Assembly (NCBI GenBank): GCA_029866965.1
Contig: CP123444.1
Span: forward strand, 2,794,501 to 2,858,500
DNA from: Flavobacteriaceae bacterium YJPT1-3
GTDB lineage: Bacteria; Bacteroidota; Bacteroidia; Flavobacteriales; Flavobacteriaceae
Direction: 5' to 3'
Length of the DNA stretch: 64,000 nt
Shown: in pieces, positions 1-7,445 of the stretch
Layout of the letters: every line of letters starts with the position of its first letter
Position numbering within the stretch: position 1 is the first letter of the stretch
Made by a program: the position numbers and the translations under genes
The notes under the pieces: model-generated
Databases searched by the model: none
Seen by the model: the letters and a program-made list of their open reading frames with translations, nothing else
What the model was told of the DNA's origin: nothing

Positions 1-1640
1 GAGTTCCCGGAGGAGCACCCATCGCAGCACTGCTCAACGACCTCATAAAGAACTACGACTTTAGAAATCCATCGGCCAGTGTGCCTCGATTGGTGGAGGT
101 GTATCGCCTAATTGATCAATTGGAAGCTGGTCACTGGAAAAGCTTGAAAAAGAAAGAGATCAAAACCCTAATCGCAGATGCCTCAGGACTTTTCCTGGAG
201 GCGATCGCTGATCAACCTCAGGCCACACCAGGACAAAGCCTGTCGATCAATCTGGAAGCCATCAACCGGAGTGCGGTTCCCATGCAGTTGCAGGAAGTAC
301 AAGTCCTGCCTCGAGGGAAACGTACCACTATTGGCCAGGCACTCGACAACAATAAGGGCTGGGAACAAAAAATAGAGACGAGCATCCCTCAAAATGCGCA
401 ATACTCTTCAGCCTATTGGCTGCGTAACCCCGGAACCTTAGGCATGTATGCCGTGGAGGATCCCAACAAAATTGGATTACCGGAAACTCCGGTAGAACAC
501 CAAGTGGCCTTTACCGTTTCCATTGCAGGACAAAACTTCACTTTTGAACGGCCTTTACGCTACAAATACAACGATCGGGTGGACGGCGAGGTGTATCAAC
601 CTCTCGAGATCGTTCCTCCGGTAACAGTAGCTCTGGAAGATGACGTGATCATTTTCGCGGAAGCCAAACCTAAGACCATCAAAGTTCAGGTCACCGCCTA
701 CCAGGATAATCTCAACGGAAATCTTGAATTGCGTGCGCCCTCTTCTGCCTGGAGCGTGAGTCCGTCGACCGCCTCTGTCACACTGGCGAAGAAAGGAGCC
801 ACACAAGAAATAAGCTTTACAGTGACCCCACCAGCCTCAGCCAGTGAAGGAACTCTAACACCTGTGTTCACCACTCAAGGACAGCAGTATGCCGATAAGA
901 TGATCACCATCGATTACGATCATATCCCTTTACAGACGGTGCTTCTTCCGGCCGACGCCCGGGTGGTACGCCTGGATATTAAACGGAAGGGAGACTATAT
1001 TGGCTACATTGCCGGTGCCGGTGATGCTGTTCCGGAAAGTCTCGAACAGATCGGTTATCAGGTGGCGTTGATTGACCCGGCGTCCATCACTACCGAGCTA
1101 CTTAAACAGTTTGATGCCGTGGTCCTGGGCATACGGGCCTACAATGTGGTCGAAGAACTACAGCAACAGCAGACGAAATTACTGGAGTACGTAGAACAAG
1201 GCGGCACCCTCATCACGCAGTACAACACCAGCGGTCGATGGACCAATACTCAGGTGGGAGCTCCGTATACCCTGGAACTTTCTCGGGATCGGGTGACCGA
1301 TGAGAATAGTAAAGTCACTATCGTTTCCCCCCAGCACCCCGCCTTGAATTATCCCAATAAAATAACAGCCGCTGATTTTGAGGGATGGACCCAGGAACGC
1401 GGACTTTATTTTCCGGATAAATGGTCGGAAGAATACACCCCCCTACTTCGTATGAATGATCCCGGTGAGGCACCTACCGACGGAAGTCTTCTGGTGACCC
1501 AATATGGGAAGGGGCACTATGTGTATACCGGACTCAGTTTTTTTAGAGAATTTCCTGCCGGCGTTGCCGGTGCCTACCGACTGTTTGCTAATCTCTTGGC
1601 TCTAGGAAAGGAACAGGAAACGGAAAAGATCAAAGGATGA
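1..1640 (+). CDS. PIG-L family deacetylase, C-terminal part (5' end outside window)
   Basis: The frame is open from base 3, so the gene starts upstream of the window; the GTG at 81 is internal. About 546 residues are visible. They hold the tail of a first domain, a beta-rich middle (about residues 190-330 of the visible part) and a C-terminal alpha/beta domain with DAVVLGIRAYN and GGTLITQYNTSGRW, like the ThuA/glutamine-amidotransferase-like domain at the end of the large (about 830 aa) PIG-L/LmbE deacetylases of Bacteroidota. The catalytic LmbE domain itself would lie upstream, so the deacetylase call rests on family recollection and on the neighbours, a small membrane peptide and a sodium:solute symporter, which commonly follow it. 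The stop codon overlaps the ATG of the next small gene (ATGA). Confidence 0.6.
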   Translation, partial: VPGGAPIAALLNDLIKNYDFRNPSASVPRLVEVYRLIDQLEAGHWKSLKKKEIKTLIADASGLFLEAIADQPQATPGQSLSINLEAINRSAVPMQLQEVQVLPRGKRTTIGQALDNNKGWEQKIETSIPQNAQYSSAYWLRNPGTLGMYAVEDPNKIGLPETPVEHQVAFTVSIAGQNFTFERPLRYKYNDRVDGEVYQPLEIVPPVTVALEDDVIIFAEAKPKTIKVQVTAYQDNLNGNLELRAPSSAWSVSPSTASVTLAKKGATQEISFTVTPPASASEGTLTPVFTTQGQQYADKMITIDYDHIPLQTVLLPADARVVRLDIKRKGDYIGYIAGAGDAVPESLEQIGYQVALIDPASITTELLKQFDAVVLGIRAYNVVEELQQQQTKLLEYVEQGGTLITQYNTSGRWTNTQVGAPYTLELSRDRVTDENSKVTIVSPQHPALNYPNKITAADFEGWTQERGLYFPDKWSEEYTPLLRMNDPGEAPTDGSLLVTQYGKGHYVYTGLSFFREFPAGVAGAYRLFANLLALGKEQETEKIKG

Positions 1641-1753
1641 GCGATCCTACTCCGGAAACCTATACCTGGAAAAAGATGTACACCGTGGTGCTTTGCGCCA
1701 ACGCCTTGTATATCCTACTGTTCTACCTCTTCATGCACTACTTCGTCGCCTAA
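1637..1753 (+). CDS. 38-residue single-span membrane peptide
   Basis: An ATGA overlap with the deacetylase stop starts a 38-codon frame ending in TAA at 1751-1753. The product begins MSDPTPETYTWKKMY and then has one hydrophobic segment (about residues 15-37, VVLCANALYILLFYLFMHYF). The overlap, the membrane-like composition and the position 16 bases before a sodium:solute symporter argue that it is translated, perhaps as a small subunit or stabiliser of the transporter. No function can be read from it; the link to the symporter is inference. Confidence 0.65.
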   Translation: MSDPTPETYTWKKMYTVVLCANALYILLFYLFMHYFVA

Positions 1754-1769
1754 CTTCTAGCCCCTGCTC

Positions 1770-3440
1770 ATGCAACTACTCGATTGGATCGTCTTAAGTC
1801 TTACGCTTTTTTTTATTGTGGGTTACGGCGTATGGAAGACTAGAGGCAGTTCGACCGTTCAGGATTATATAAAAGGCGGAAGCACGGCCCAATGGTGGAC
1901 CATCGGTTTATCGGTCATGGCTACCCAGGCCAGCGCGATCACTTTTTTATCCACACCCGGTCAGGCGTTTCATGATGGAATGGGCTTCGTTCAATTCTAT
2001 TTTGGACTTCCCATCGCTATGGTGATCATCTGTATGGTTTTTATACCTATCTATCACCGACTTAAAGTCTACACGGCTTACGAATACCTGGAGTCGCGTT
2101 TTGATCAGAGAACAAGAACCCTGACAGCCTTGCTGTTTCTCACCCAACGCGGACTGGCCGCGGGGATCACCATCTATGCTCCGGCCATCATCTTGTCCGC
2201 CGTTCTAGGTTGGGATCTGACCACCCTGAATATCATTATTGGAATTTTAGTGGTGATTTACACGGTCTCCGGAGGTACCAAGGCCGTTAGCGTGACTCAA
2301 AAGCAACAAATGGGTGTCATTTTCGCCGGGATGTTCATCGCATTTTTTCTCATCTTAAGCTATCTACCTCAGGGCATTGATTTTAAAGAATCGATGCTGA
2401 TCGCGGGTGCCAATGAGAAACTCAATGTTTTGGATTTCGGCTTTGATTTTGATAACCGTTATACCTTTTGGAGTGGCCTGATCGGGGGAACTTTTCTTGC
2501 CCTCTCCTACTTTGGGACCGACCAAAGTCAGGTGCAACGATACCTAAGTGGGAAGAACGTGCGCGAAATGCGACTGGGACTCATTTTCAACGGCCTACTT
2601 AAAGTCCCCATGCAATTCTTTATCCTGCTGGTTGGCGTCATGGTCTTCATCTTTTACCAATTCAACAGCGCCCCACTCAATTTCAATCCGGCCGGAGAGC
2701 AGGCGGTAAAAACCTCAGCCTATCAAGCAGAATACGTAAACTTAGAAAACCAACTCCACACCCTGGAGGATCAGAAGAAAAGCTTGACCCTAAGTATTGC
2801 ACAAAACGAGCCTTCGAAAAGGGTCTTAGACGAATTGGCACAAGTCAATAAGGAAGAAGCACAGCTGCGAACGCAAGCCAAAGAATTGATCCATTTGGCG
2901 GATGAGGACATTGAGACCAACGACAAGGACTATGTTTTTATTCACTTCATCCTCAACAACCTGCCCAACGGTCTGATCGGTCTTTTGCTGGCCGTCATCC
3001 TTTGTGCTGCCATGTCGAGTACGGCCTCCGAATTGAATGCGCTGGCCGCAACCACGACCGTCGATCTGTACAAACGCAATAAAGAAGGCCGGGAAGATCA
3101 GCACTATGTGCAGGCCACACGCTGGTTTACCCTGCTCTGGGGAGCTATCGCCATCACCATTGCCTGTACCGCGAGGCTGTTCGATAACCTGATCCAATTG
3201 GTCAATATCATCGGTTCCGTATTCTATGGAAACATTCTGGGGATTTTCCTATTGGCCTTTTTTGTTCGCTACGTTAAACAGCGGGCCGTATTCATGGCGG
3301 CGCTGATTACTCAATGTATCGTGATCTATGGGTATTTTGCCGATTGGATGCCTTACCTCTGGTTGAATCTGTTTGGCTGTGCTTTGGTCATGCTGATCGC
3401 TGTTCTCTTACAGAAAATAAGTCCTCAAACCACCTCCTGA
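1770..3440 (+). CDS. Sodium:solute symporter (SSS family)
   Basis: A 556-residue inner-membrane protein with the LeuT-fold layout of the SSS family: an N-terminal WIVLSLTLFFIVGYG helix, the early STAQWWTIGLSVMATQASA segment and the repeated long hydrophobic helices up to the C-terminus. It should couple sodium entry to uptake of a small solute; the substrate cannot be read. Between about residues 300 and 390 there is an extra hydrophilic stretch rich in Glu, Lys and Gln with heptad-like leucines (LENQLHTLEDQKKSL), predicted as a coiled coil between two membrane spans. The gene sits between the deacetylase/small peptide and a Gfo/Idh oxidoreductase whose ATG overlaps its stop, so the four probably form one operon for uptake and processing of a sugar-like compound (inference). 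Confidence 0.9.
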   Translation: MQLLDWIVLSLTLFFIVGYGVWKTRGSSTVQDYIKGGSTAQWWTIGLSVMATQASAITFLSTPGQAFHDGMGFVQFYFGLPIAMVIICMVFIPIYHRLKVYTAYEYLESRFDQRTRTLTALLFLTQRGLAAGITIYAPAIILSAVLGWDLTTLNIIIGILVVIYTVSGGTKAVSVTQKQQMGVIFAGMFIAFFLILSYLPQGIDFKESMLIAGANEKLNVLDFGFDFDNRYTFWSGLIGGTFLALSYFGTDQSQVQRYLSGKNVREMRLGLIFNGLLKVPMQFFILLVGVMVFIFYQFNSAPLNFNPAGEQAVKTSAYQAEYVNLENQLHTLEDQKKSLTLSIAQNEPSKRVLDELAQVNKEEAQLRTQAKELIHLADEDIETNDKDYVFIHFILNNLPNGLIGLLLAVILCAAMSSTASELNALAATTTVDLYKRNKEGREDQHYVQATRWFTLLWGAIAITIACTARLFDNLIQLVNIIGSVFYGNILGIFLLAFFVRYVKQRAVFMAALITQCIVIYGYFADWMPYLWLNLFGCALVMLIAVLLQKISPQTTS

Positions 3441-4426
3441 TGCAGATCATTCGTTGGGGCATACTGGGTTTAGGAAAGATCGCACATAGCTTTGCCGCTG
3501 ATCTGATCGAGGTAGAAGGAGCCCGTCTGCAGGCTGTTGGCTCACGGGATCAGGAGAAGGCAAACGCTTTCGCGAAAGCCTATTCTCAGGACGATCAACC
3601 GATGCCAACGGCCTATTCCAGTTACGAGGAGTTGCTCCAAGATCCGGAAATAGATGTGGTCTATATTGCCACGCCACACGCCTTACACCTGTCCAATACA
3701 CTGGCCAGTCTGGATCATGGGAAAGCAGTGTTGTGCGAGAAACCACTGGGGTTGAATCAAGCGCAGATTCAAAGAATGATGCAACGAGCGCAGCAACAAA
3801 AATGCTTTCTTATGGAAGCCATGTGGATGCAATTTTTACCACACTTTCGTTTCGTTCAGCGTCTGATACAGAGCGGAGACTTTGGAGCGATTCGCAACAT
3901 TACTGCAGATTTTAGTTTTGAAGGGAACTTCGATCCCGAGTCCCGGCTCTATGCGAAGTCTTTGGGCGGCGGGGCCTTATTGGATGTAGGGATTTATCCG
4001 CTCTATTTGGCCACTGCTCTTTTGGGGCCACCTCAAAAGGTACAGGCGAAAGCACTTTTGCTTGAGAATGGTGTGGACGGTAGTGTCTCCATCCGGACCA
4101 ATCATGCCCAGGGAGCAACAGCCAACCTCAGTGCCAGTATTATCGAAAAAGGACCATTGACGGCTCGTATTAGCTGCGAGAACGGACTGATCAAAATACC
4201 ACGACCTTTTTATAAAGGAGACCGGGTAATCACCATATTGCACGGGAAAGAAACCCACCACGATTTTGGCTATGTACTGAAGGGCTATGCTCATGAGATC
4301 GCCCATGTGAATGCAGCCTTGCATGCCGGAAAACTGGAGAGTGAAGCCCTACCCTTGCAGCGAAGTTTGGAACTGATGGAATTAATGGACCAGGTCAAAG
4401 AGCAGATCGGCTTGCACTACGCTTAA
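3440..4426 (+). CDS. Gfo/Idh/MocA family NAD(P)-dependent oxidoreductase
   Basis: The start is taken at ATG 3440, which overlaps the symporter stop (TGATG) and gives MQIIRWGILGLGKIAHSF; an upstream open extension to 3314 lies inside the symporter. The 328-residue product has the N-terminal Rossmann motif GILGLGKIA, the DVVYIATPHALH stretch and the VLCEKPLGLN signature (EKP) of the Gfo/Idh/MocA family, followed by the C-terminal alpha/beta domain with GGGALLDVGIYPLYLA. Such enzymes oxidise or reduce sugars and cyclitols with a nicotinamide cofactor; substrate unknown. A copy of the 14-bp palindrome (3566-3579) encodes AFAKA at about residues 43-47, just before the end of the second Rossmann strand-helix unit. 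The coupled position behind the symporter suggests it acts on the imported solute. Confidence 0.88.
   Translation: MQIIRWGILGLGKIAHSFAADLIEVEGARLQAVGSRDQEKANAFAKAYSQDDQPMPTAYSSYEELLQDPEIDVVYIATPHALHLSNTLASLDHGKAVLCEKPLGLNQAQIQRMMQRAQQQKCFLMEAMWMQFLPHFRFVQRLIQSGDFGAIRNITADFSFEGNFDPESRLYAKSLGGGALLDVGIYPLYLATALLGPPQKVQAKALLLENGVDGSVSIRTNHAQGATANLSASIIEKGPLTARISCENGLIKIPRPFYKGDRVITILHGKETHHDFGYVLKGYAHEIAHVNAALHAGKLESEALPLQRSLELMELMDQVKEQIGLHYA
3566..3579. repeat. Iterated palindrome, perfect copy 1
   Basis: Exact GCTTTCGCGAAAGC inside the Gfo/Idh gene, read as AFAKA. One of nine perfect copies in the window. Confidence 0.9.
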
Positions 4427-4433
4427 TATAAAA

Positions 4434-4457
4434 AAAGCGCTTCCCAAGAAGCGCTTT
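4434..4457. terminator. Bidirectional rho-independent terminator
   Basis: Nine-base stem AAAGCGCTT / AAGCGCTTT around a six-base loop, with an A run on the left side that is a U run for the minus strand. It lies between the convergent ends of the Gfo/Idh gene and the DUF2911 gene and can serve both. Confidence 0.8.
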
Positions 4458-4479
4458 GATTGTAGTTGTTTCATAAGGA

Positions 4480-5325
4480 TTACATCGCCCCCCACTCTTT
4501 CAGGGAATCTTTGTTCATTTTCACATAATCCATATTGTCGGCCTCCTGAGCCGCGGCTAAAGAAGCCTTAGCGGCTTTAATCGCCCCTTTCTTATCTCCG
4601 GCTTTCGCCAAAATAAGCGACTGCTGACGCAATTGCCAGTATCTCGGATTATCGATCATAGACATGGCTTTGTCCATATATTCTTTCGCCTTGTTGATGT
4701 CTTTGTCAGCAGACAAATAATACACGGCAGCTGCATAATAATCAGACGCTGCAGGACCGGATAACGTACGATCGATACTTGCCATGACGGCTTTGTCGGT
4801 CATCACCTGAATAGGTACGCCTACATAGGTGTTTTCCCAAAGAATACCCATATTCGCTCCGTTCATGGTCACATCATCAAAAGTAATGGTGAATGATTCG
4901 ATATCCATAGGCATATCTTGAGTGGGTACGGTAGCCGTAGCGACTACTTTAGATTCATCCCATTCCTGAGGCAGTCCCCAGTTCGTCGCATCACTGTAAA
5001 AGATCACGTCCCATTCTGCAGCGCTTGGTTTAGCGTAAACCGCATAGGTTCCTGCTTTTACCTCGCTACCGCCGATCATAACATCTTCGGAGAAGGTAAT
5101 CTTGGTGTTCTCATTGGCCCCCATGCGCCACATCTGATCGAAGGGTACCAGGTCACCAAAAATCGTTCTACCGCGCATGGCGGGTCTGGAATATTCCAGT
5201 TTAACATCCGTCAACCCGATGGTTTGTTCCATTTCCGCTTTCGGACTGGGTTGTGGAGTGACAATTTGAGCTTGAGCAGTTCCGCAAAAAGCGAAAGCGA
5301 TCAAGGCAATAAATACATTTTTCAT
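4480..5325 (-). CDS. DUF2911 domain-containing secreted protein
   Basis: A 281-residue protein starting with a clear signal peptide (MKNVFIALIAFAFCGTAQA, cut before QIVTPQPSP). Residues about 30-180 match the DUF2911 family as I know it from Bacteroidota: IGLTDVKLEYSRPAMRGR, the WRMGANENTKITF stretch and the KAGTYAVYA and WDVIFYSDATNWG segments. The C-terminal third (about 200-280) is helical with repeated Ala/Lys positions and looks TPR-like (AKEYMDKAMSM, GAIKAAKASLAAAQEA). The function of the family is unknown; export to the periplasm is expected. It is transcribed alone, divergent from the aquaporin gene and convergent to the Gfo/Idh gene. Confidence 0.85.
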   Translation of the reverse strand: MKNVFIALIAFAFCGTAQAQIVTPQPSPKAEMEQTIGLTDVKLEYSRPAMRGRTIFGDLVPFDQMWRMGANENTKITFSEDVMIGGSEVKAGTYAVYAKPSAAEWDVIFYSDATNWGLPQEWDESKVVATATVPTQDMPMDIESFTITFDDVTMNGANMGILWENTYVGVPIQVMTDKAVMASIDRTLSGPAASDYYAAAVYYLSADKDINKAKEYMDKAMSMIDNPRYWQLRQQSLILAKAGDKKGAIKAAKASLAAAQEADNMDYVKMNKDSLKEWGAM

Positions 5326-5443
5326 GTTGTAATTTTATCAGTTAAAGCTTGTTATTCAAGGCCTAAACGGCCTATACGAAAGTAACGAACTACCTTGCTT
5401 ACTGCTGTTAAGAAAATCCTAATTTAGATCGTTGATTTTGACT

Positions 5444-5451
5444 TACTTTTG
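5444..5451 (+). promoter_or_regulatory. -7 promoter element (TACTTTTG) directly before the aquaporin gene
   Basis: TACTTTTG fits the Bacteroidetes -7 consensus TAnnTTTG. It ends only four bases before the chosen ATG at 5456, so transcription should begin at or very near the start codon. No convincing -33 TTTG is seen 19 bases upstream. Confidence 0.45.
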
Positions 5452-5455
5452 AGGC

Positions 5456-6106
5456 ATGAAACGATGGATGTCCGAAACCATAGGCACCTTTTCTATGGTC
5501 TTTTGCGGTTGTGGAGCCATGACCGTCAATGAAGTAACTCAAGGCGCGGTTACCCATCCGGGAGTGGCTATTACCTGGGGTTTGATCGTCATGGCGATGA
5601 TCTATGCCTTTGCGGATATTTCCGGGGCTCACTTTAATCCTGCAGTCACGGTGGGGTTTGCTTTCGCAAAAAAATTCTCCTGGAAAGAAGTACCGATCTA
5701 CATCAGCGCACAAGTTTTGGGTGCAATACTGGCTTGTCTCTTTCTTTGGTTGCTATTTCCGGAAAGTGAATACTACGGAGCGACCCTACCCACGGTAGTC
5801 GCCTGGAGAGCCTTTATCATTGAATTTTTGCTGACCTTCTTCCTGATGGTCGTGATCATCAATGTTTCTACCGGGGCGAAAGAAATTGGCATTGTGGCCG
5901 GTATTGCGATCGGTGGGGTCATTCTGTTGGAGGCCATGTTTGCCGGACCGATCACCAAGGCATCCATGAATCCAGCACGTTCCATAGGTCCTGCCCTGGT
6001 CTCCGGTCATTGGGAAACACTTTGGATCTACCTAACAGCACCTTTTTTGGGAGCGCTGGTCGCGGTATCCAGCTGTCGCTGGGTCAAAGCTGATCAGTGC
6101 TGCTAG
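5456..6106 (+). CDS. MIP family aquaporin/glycerol channel
   Basis: A 216-residue six-span inner-membrane channel. Both half-helix signatures are present: ISGAHFNPAVTVGFAF (first NPA) and ASMNPARSIGPALVSG (second NPA, followed by the Arg of the selectivity filter). The N-terminus MKRWMSETIGTF aligns with the usual MKKYLAEFIGTF opening of the family, which supports the ATG at 5456; the ATG at 5468 is the alternative. The short length and the SxxNPARS loop favour a water-selective (AqpZ-like) channel over a glycerol facilitator, but this is not certain. The first NPA is followed by a decayed copy of the iterated palindrome (5660-5670, FAFAKK). The next gene is separated by about 130 bases with a dyad. 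Confidence 0.88.
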   Translation: MKRWMSETIGTFSMVFCGCGAMTVNEVTQGAVTHPGVAITWGLIVMAMIYAFADISGAHFNPAVTVGFAFAKKFSWKEVPIYISAQVLGAILACLFLWLLFPESEYYGATLPTVVAWRAFIIEFLLTFFLMVVIINVSTGAKEIGIVAGIAIGGVILLEAMFAGPITKASMNPARSIGPALVSGHWETLWIYLTAPFLGALVAVSSCRWVKADQCC

Positions 6107-6125
6107 TCCCTAAACTTTAGATTTT

Positions 6126-6154
6126 GTTTAACGTATGATGCTTCATCGTTAAAC
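6126..6154. promoter_or_regulatory. Inverted repeat upstream of the SRPBCC-SDR-photolyase operon
   Basis: Arms GTTTAACG (6126-6133) and CGTTAAAC (6147-6154) are perfect complements; inside them ATGA/TCAT extend the dyad around a TGCT loop with one bulged T. It lies 80 bases before the operon and 20 bases after the aquaporin stop. No T run follows, so an operator for the downstream operon fits better than a terminator, although the latter is possible. Confidence 0.45.
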
Positions 6155-6233
6155 GCAATACCCCTAATTTTAACACAATTCGTAGCTAGCAGTTAATTCT
6201 GCTTTACGTTGCGTCAGTAAGCATCCACCTCTT

Positions 6234-6743
6234 ATGAAAATTTATACCCTGCATACCAAACAGAATTTACCGATCAGTCTGGAAGAGGCCTGGAATTTTC
6301 TCTCCTCGCCCAAGAATCTCAAGACCATCACCCCGGATTATATGGGATTTCAAATTCTATCCGGCGCCGACCGCCCGGTGTATGCCGGGCAAATCATTCA
6401 GTACATCGTAACCCCCCTACTAGGTATTAAAACCAAATGGGTGACCGAGATCACGCACGTAGAACACGGCCGTTACTTTGTGGATGAACAGCGCTTTGGA
6501 CCCTATGCCCTTTGGCATCATAAGCACTTCTTGAAAGAAATACCTGGAGGGGTGGAAATGGAAGACATTGTAGATTATAAATTACCGCTAGGTATCTTGG
6601 GTCAATGGGCTCATCCCTTTCTGGTCAAGCCCAAATTGGAAGAAATCTTCAACTACCGAAAAGAAAAATTAGAGTCTATGTTCGGGATTTATAATCCGGA
6701 TGCAGACACCGAAGGAATCACTAAACACGAAATACTCGCTTAA
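6234..6743 (+). CDS. SRPBCC family (START-like) protein
   Basis: A 169-residue single-domain protein whose opening (LHTKQNLPISLEEAWNFLSS, then LKTITPDYMGFQIL) and middle (WVTEITHVEHGRYFVDEQRFG followed by WHHKHFLKEIPGG) are typical of the SRPBCC/cyclase-dehydrase ligand-binding fold. The fold holds a hydrophobic ligand in a deep cavity; the ligand is not known here. It is the first gene of a three-gene operon with an SDR (2-base gap) and a DNA photolyase (1-base gap). In flavobacteria this trio is often found beside photoprotection genes, so a role in the light response is a reasonable inference. Confidence 0.8.
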   Translation: MKIYTLHTKQNLPISLEEAWNFLSSPKNLKTITPDYMGFQILSGADRPVYAGQIIQYIVTPLLGIKTKWVTEITHVEHGRYFVDEQRFGPYALWHHKHFLKEIPGGVEMEDIVDYKLPLGILGQWAHPFLVKPKLEEIFNYRKEKLESMFGIYNPDADTEGITKHEILA

Positions 6744-6745
6744 TT

Positions 6746-7444
6746 ATGAAAAAGAATATTTTACTCATCGGCGGATCTCACGGTATTGGCTTTGAGATCG
6801 CCCGTAAAATGCACAAGGAAAATCATCTCTTCATCGCTTCCAGAACCAATGAAGATTTGGGTAACCTGGATGTTGATTATATAGAATACAACGTGGAGAC
6901 TGAAGAGTTGGATCTGTCCGAATTGCCTGATCGTTTAGATGGTCTAGTGTATTGTCCGGGGTCGATCAATTTGAAGCCCTTTAAAATGTTGAGTACGCAG
7001 GCCTTCAAAGAAGATATGGAGATCAACTTCTTCAGCATGGTCAAAACCGTACATACGGTATTGGACCGTTTAAAAGCCTCTGATCAGGCCAGTTTGGTCT
7101 TTTTCAGCACGGTGGCTGTGAAGGTAGGGATGCCCTTCCACACCAGTGTTGCCGCTGCAAAAGGAGCCATTGAAGGTTTCGCGAAAGCCTTGGCTGCAGA
7201 ATTTGCCCCTCAATTCCGGGTGAATGTGATCGCGCCTTCCTTAACAGACACCCCCCTTGCTGAACGCCTGTTGGGCAACGATAAGAAAAAAGAGAAAATG
7301 GATGAAAGACATCCCTTGAAACGGGTAGGTGAACCGGAAGATATTGCCAATATCGCTGCATTTCTGCTGAGCGAGGACAGTTCGTGGATCACGGGTCAGG
7401 TGATTGGCGTTGACGGTGGGATGAGCACCTTAAACGTACAGTAA
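6746..7444 (+). CDS. SDR family protein lacking the catalytic Tyr
   Basis: A 232-residue short-chain dehydrogenase/reductase with the nucleotide-binding motif LIGGSHGIGFEIA at the N-terminus, VYCPGSINLKPF in the NNAG region and the C-terminal GQVIGVDGGMS. The active-site stretch reads MPFHTSVAAAKGAIEGFAKA: the Lys (K139) and an upstream Ser (FFST) are there, but the position of the YxxxK tyrosine is Val135. It may therefore not be a normal oxidoreductase, or may use another residue. A near copy of the iterated palindrome (7177-7188) encodes the FAKA after the active site. Translation is probably coupled to both neighbours, given the gaps of two and one bases. Confidence 0.85.
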   Translation: MKKNILLIGGSHGIGFEIARKMHKENHLFIASRTNEDLGNLDVDYIEYNVETEELDLSELPDRLDGLVYCPGSINLKPFKMLSTQAFKEDMEINFFSMVKTVHTVLDRLKASDQASLVFFSTVAVKVGMPFHTSVAAAKGAIEGFAKALAAEFAPQFRVNVIAPSLTDTPLAERLLGNDKKKEKMDERHPLKRVGEPEDIANIAAFLLSEDSSWITGQVIGVDGGMSTLNVQ

Positions 7445-7445
7445 T

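Noticed and set aside
4918-5385. Open frame of 155 codons opposite the DUF2911 gene
   Set aside because: Shadow of the DUF2911 coding frame; no homology-like features and no promoter.
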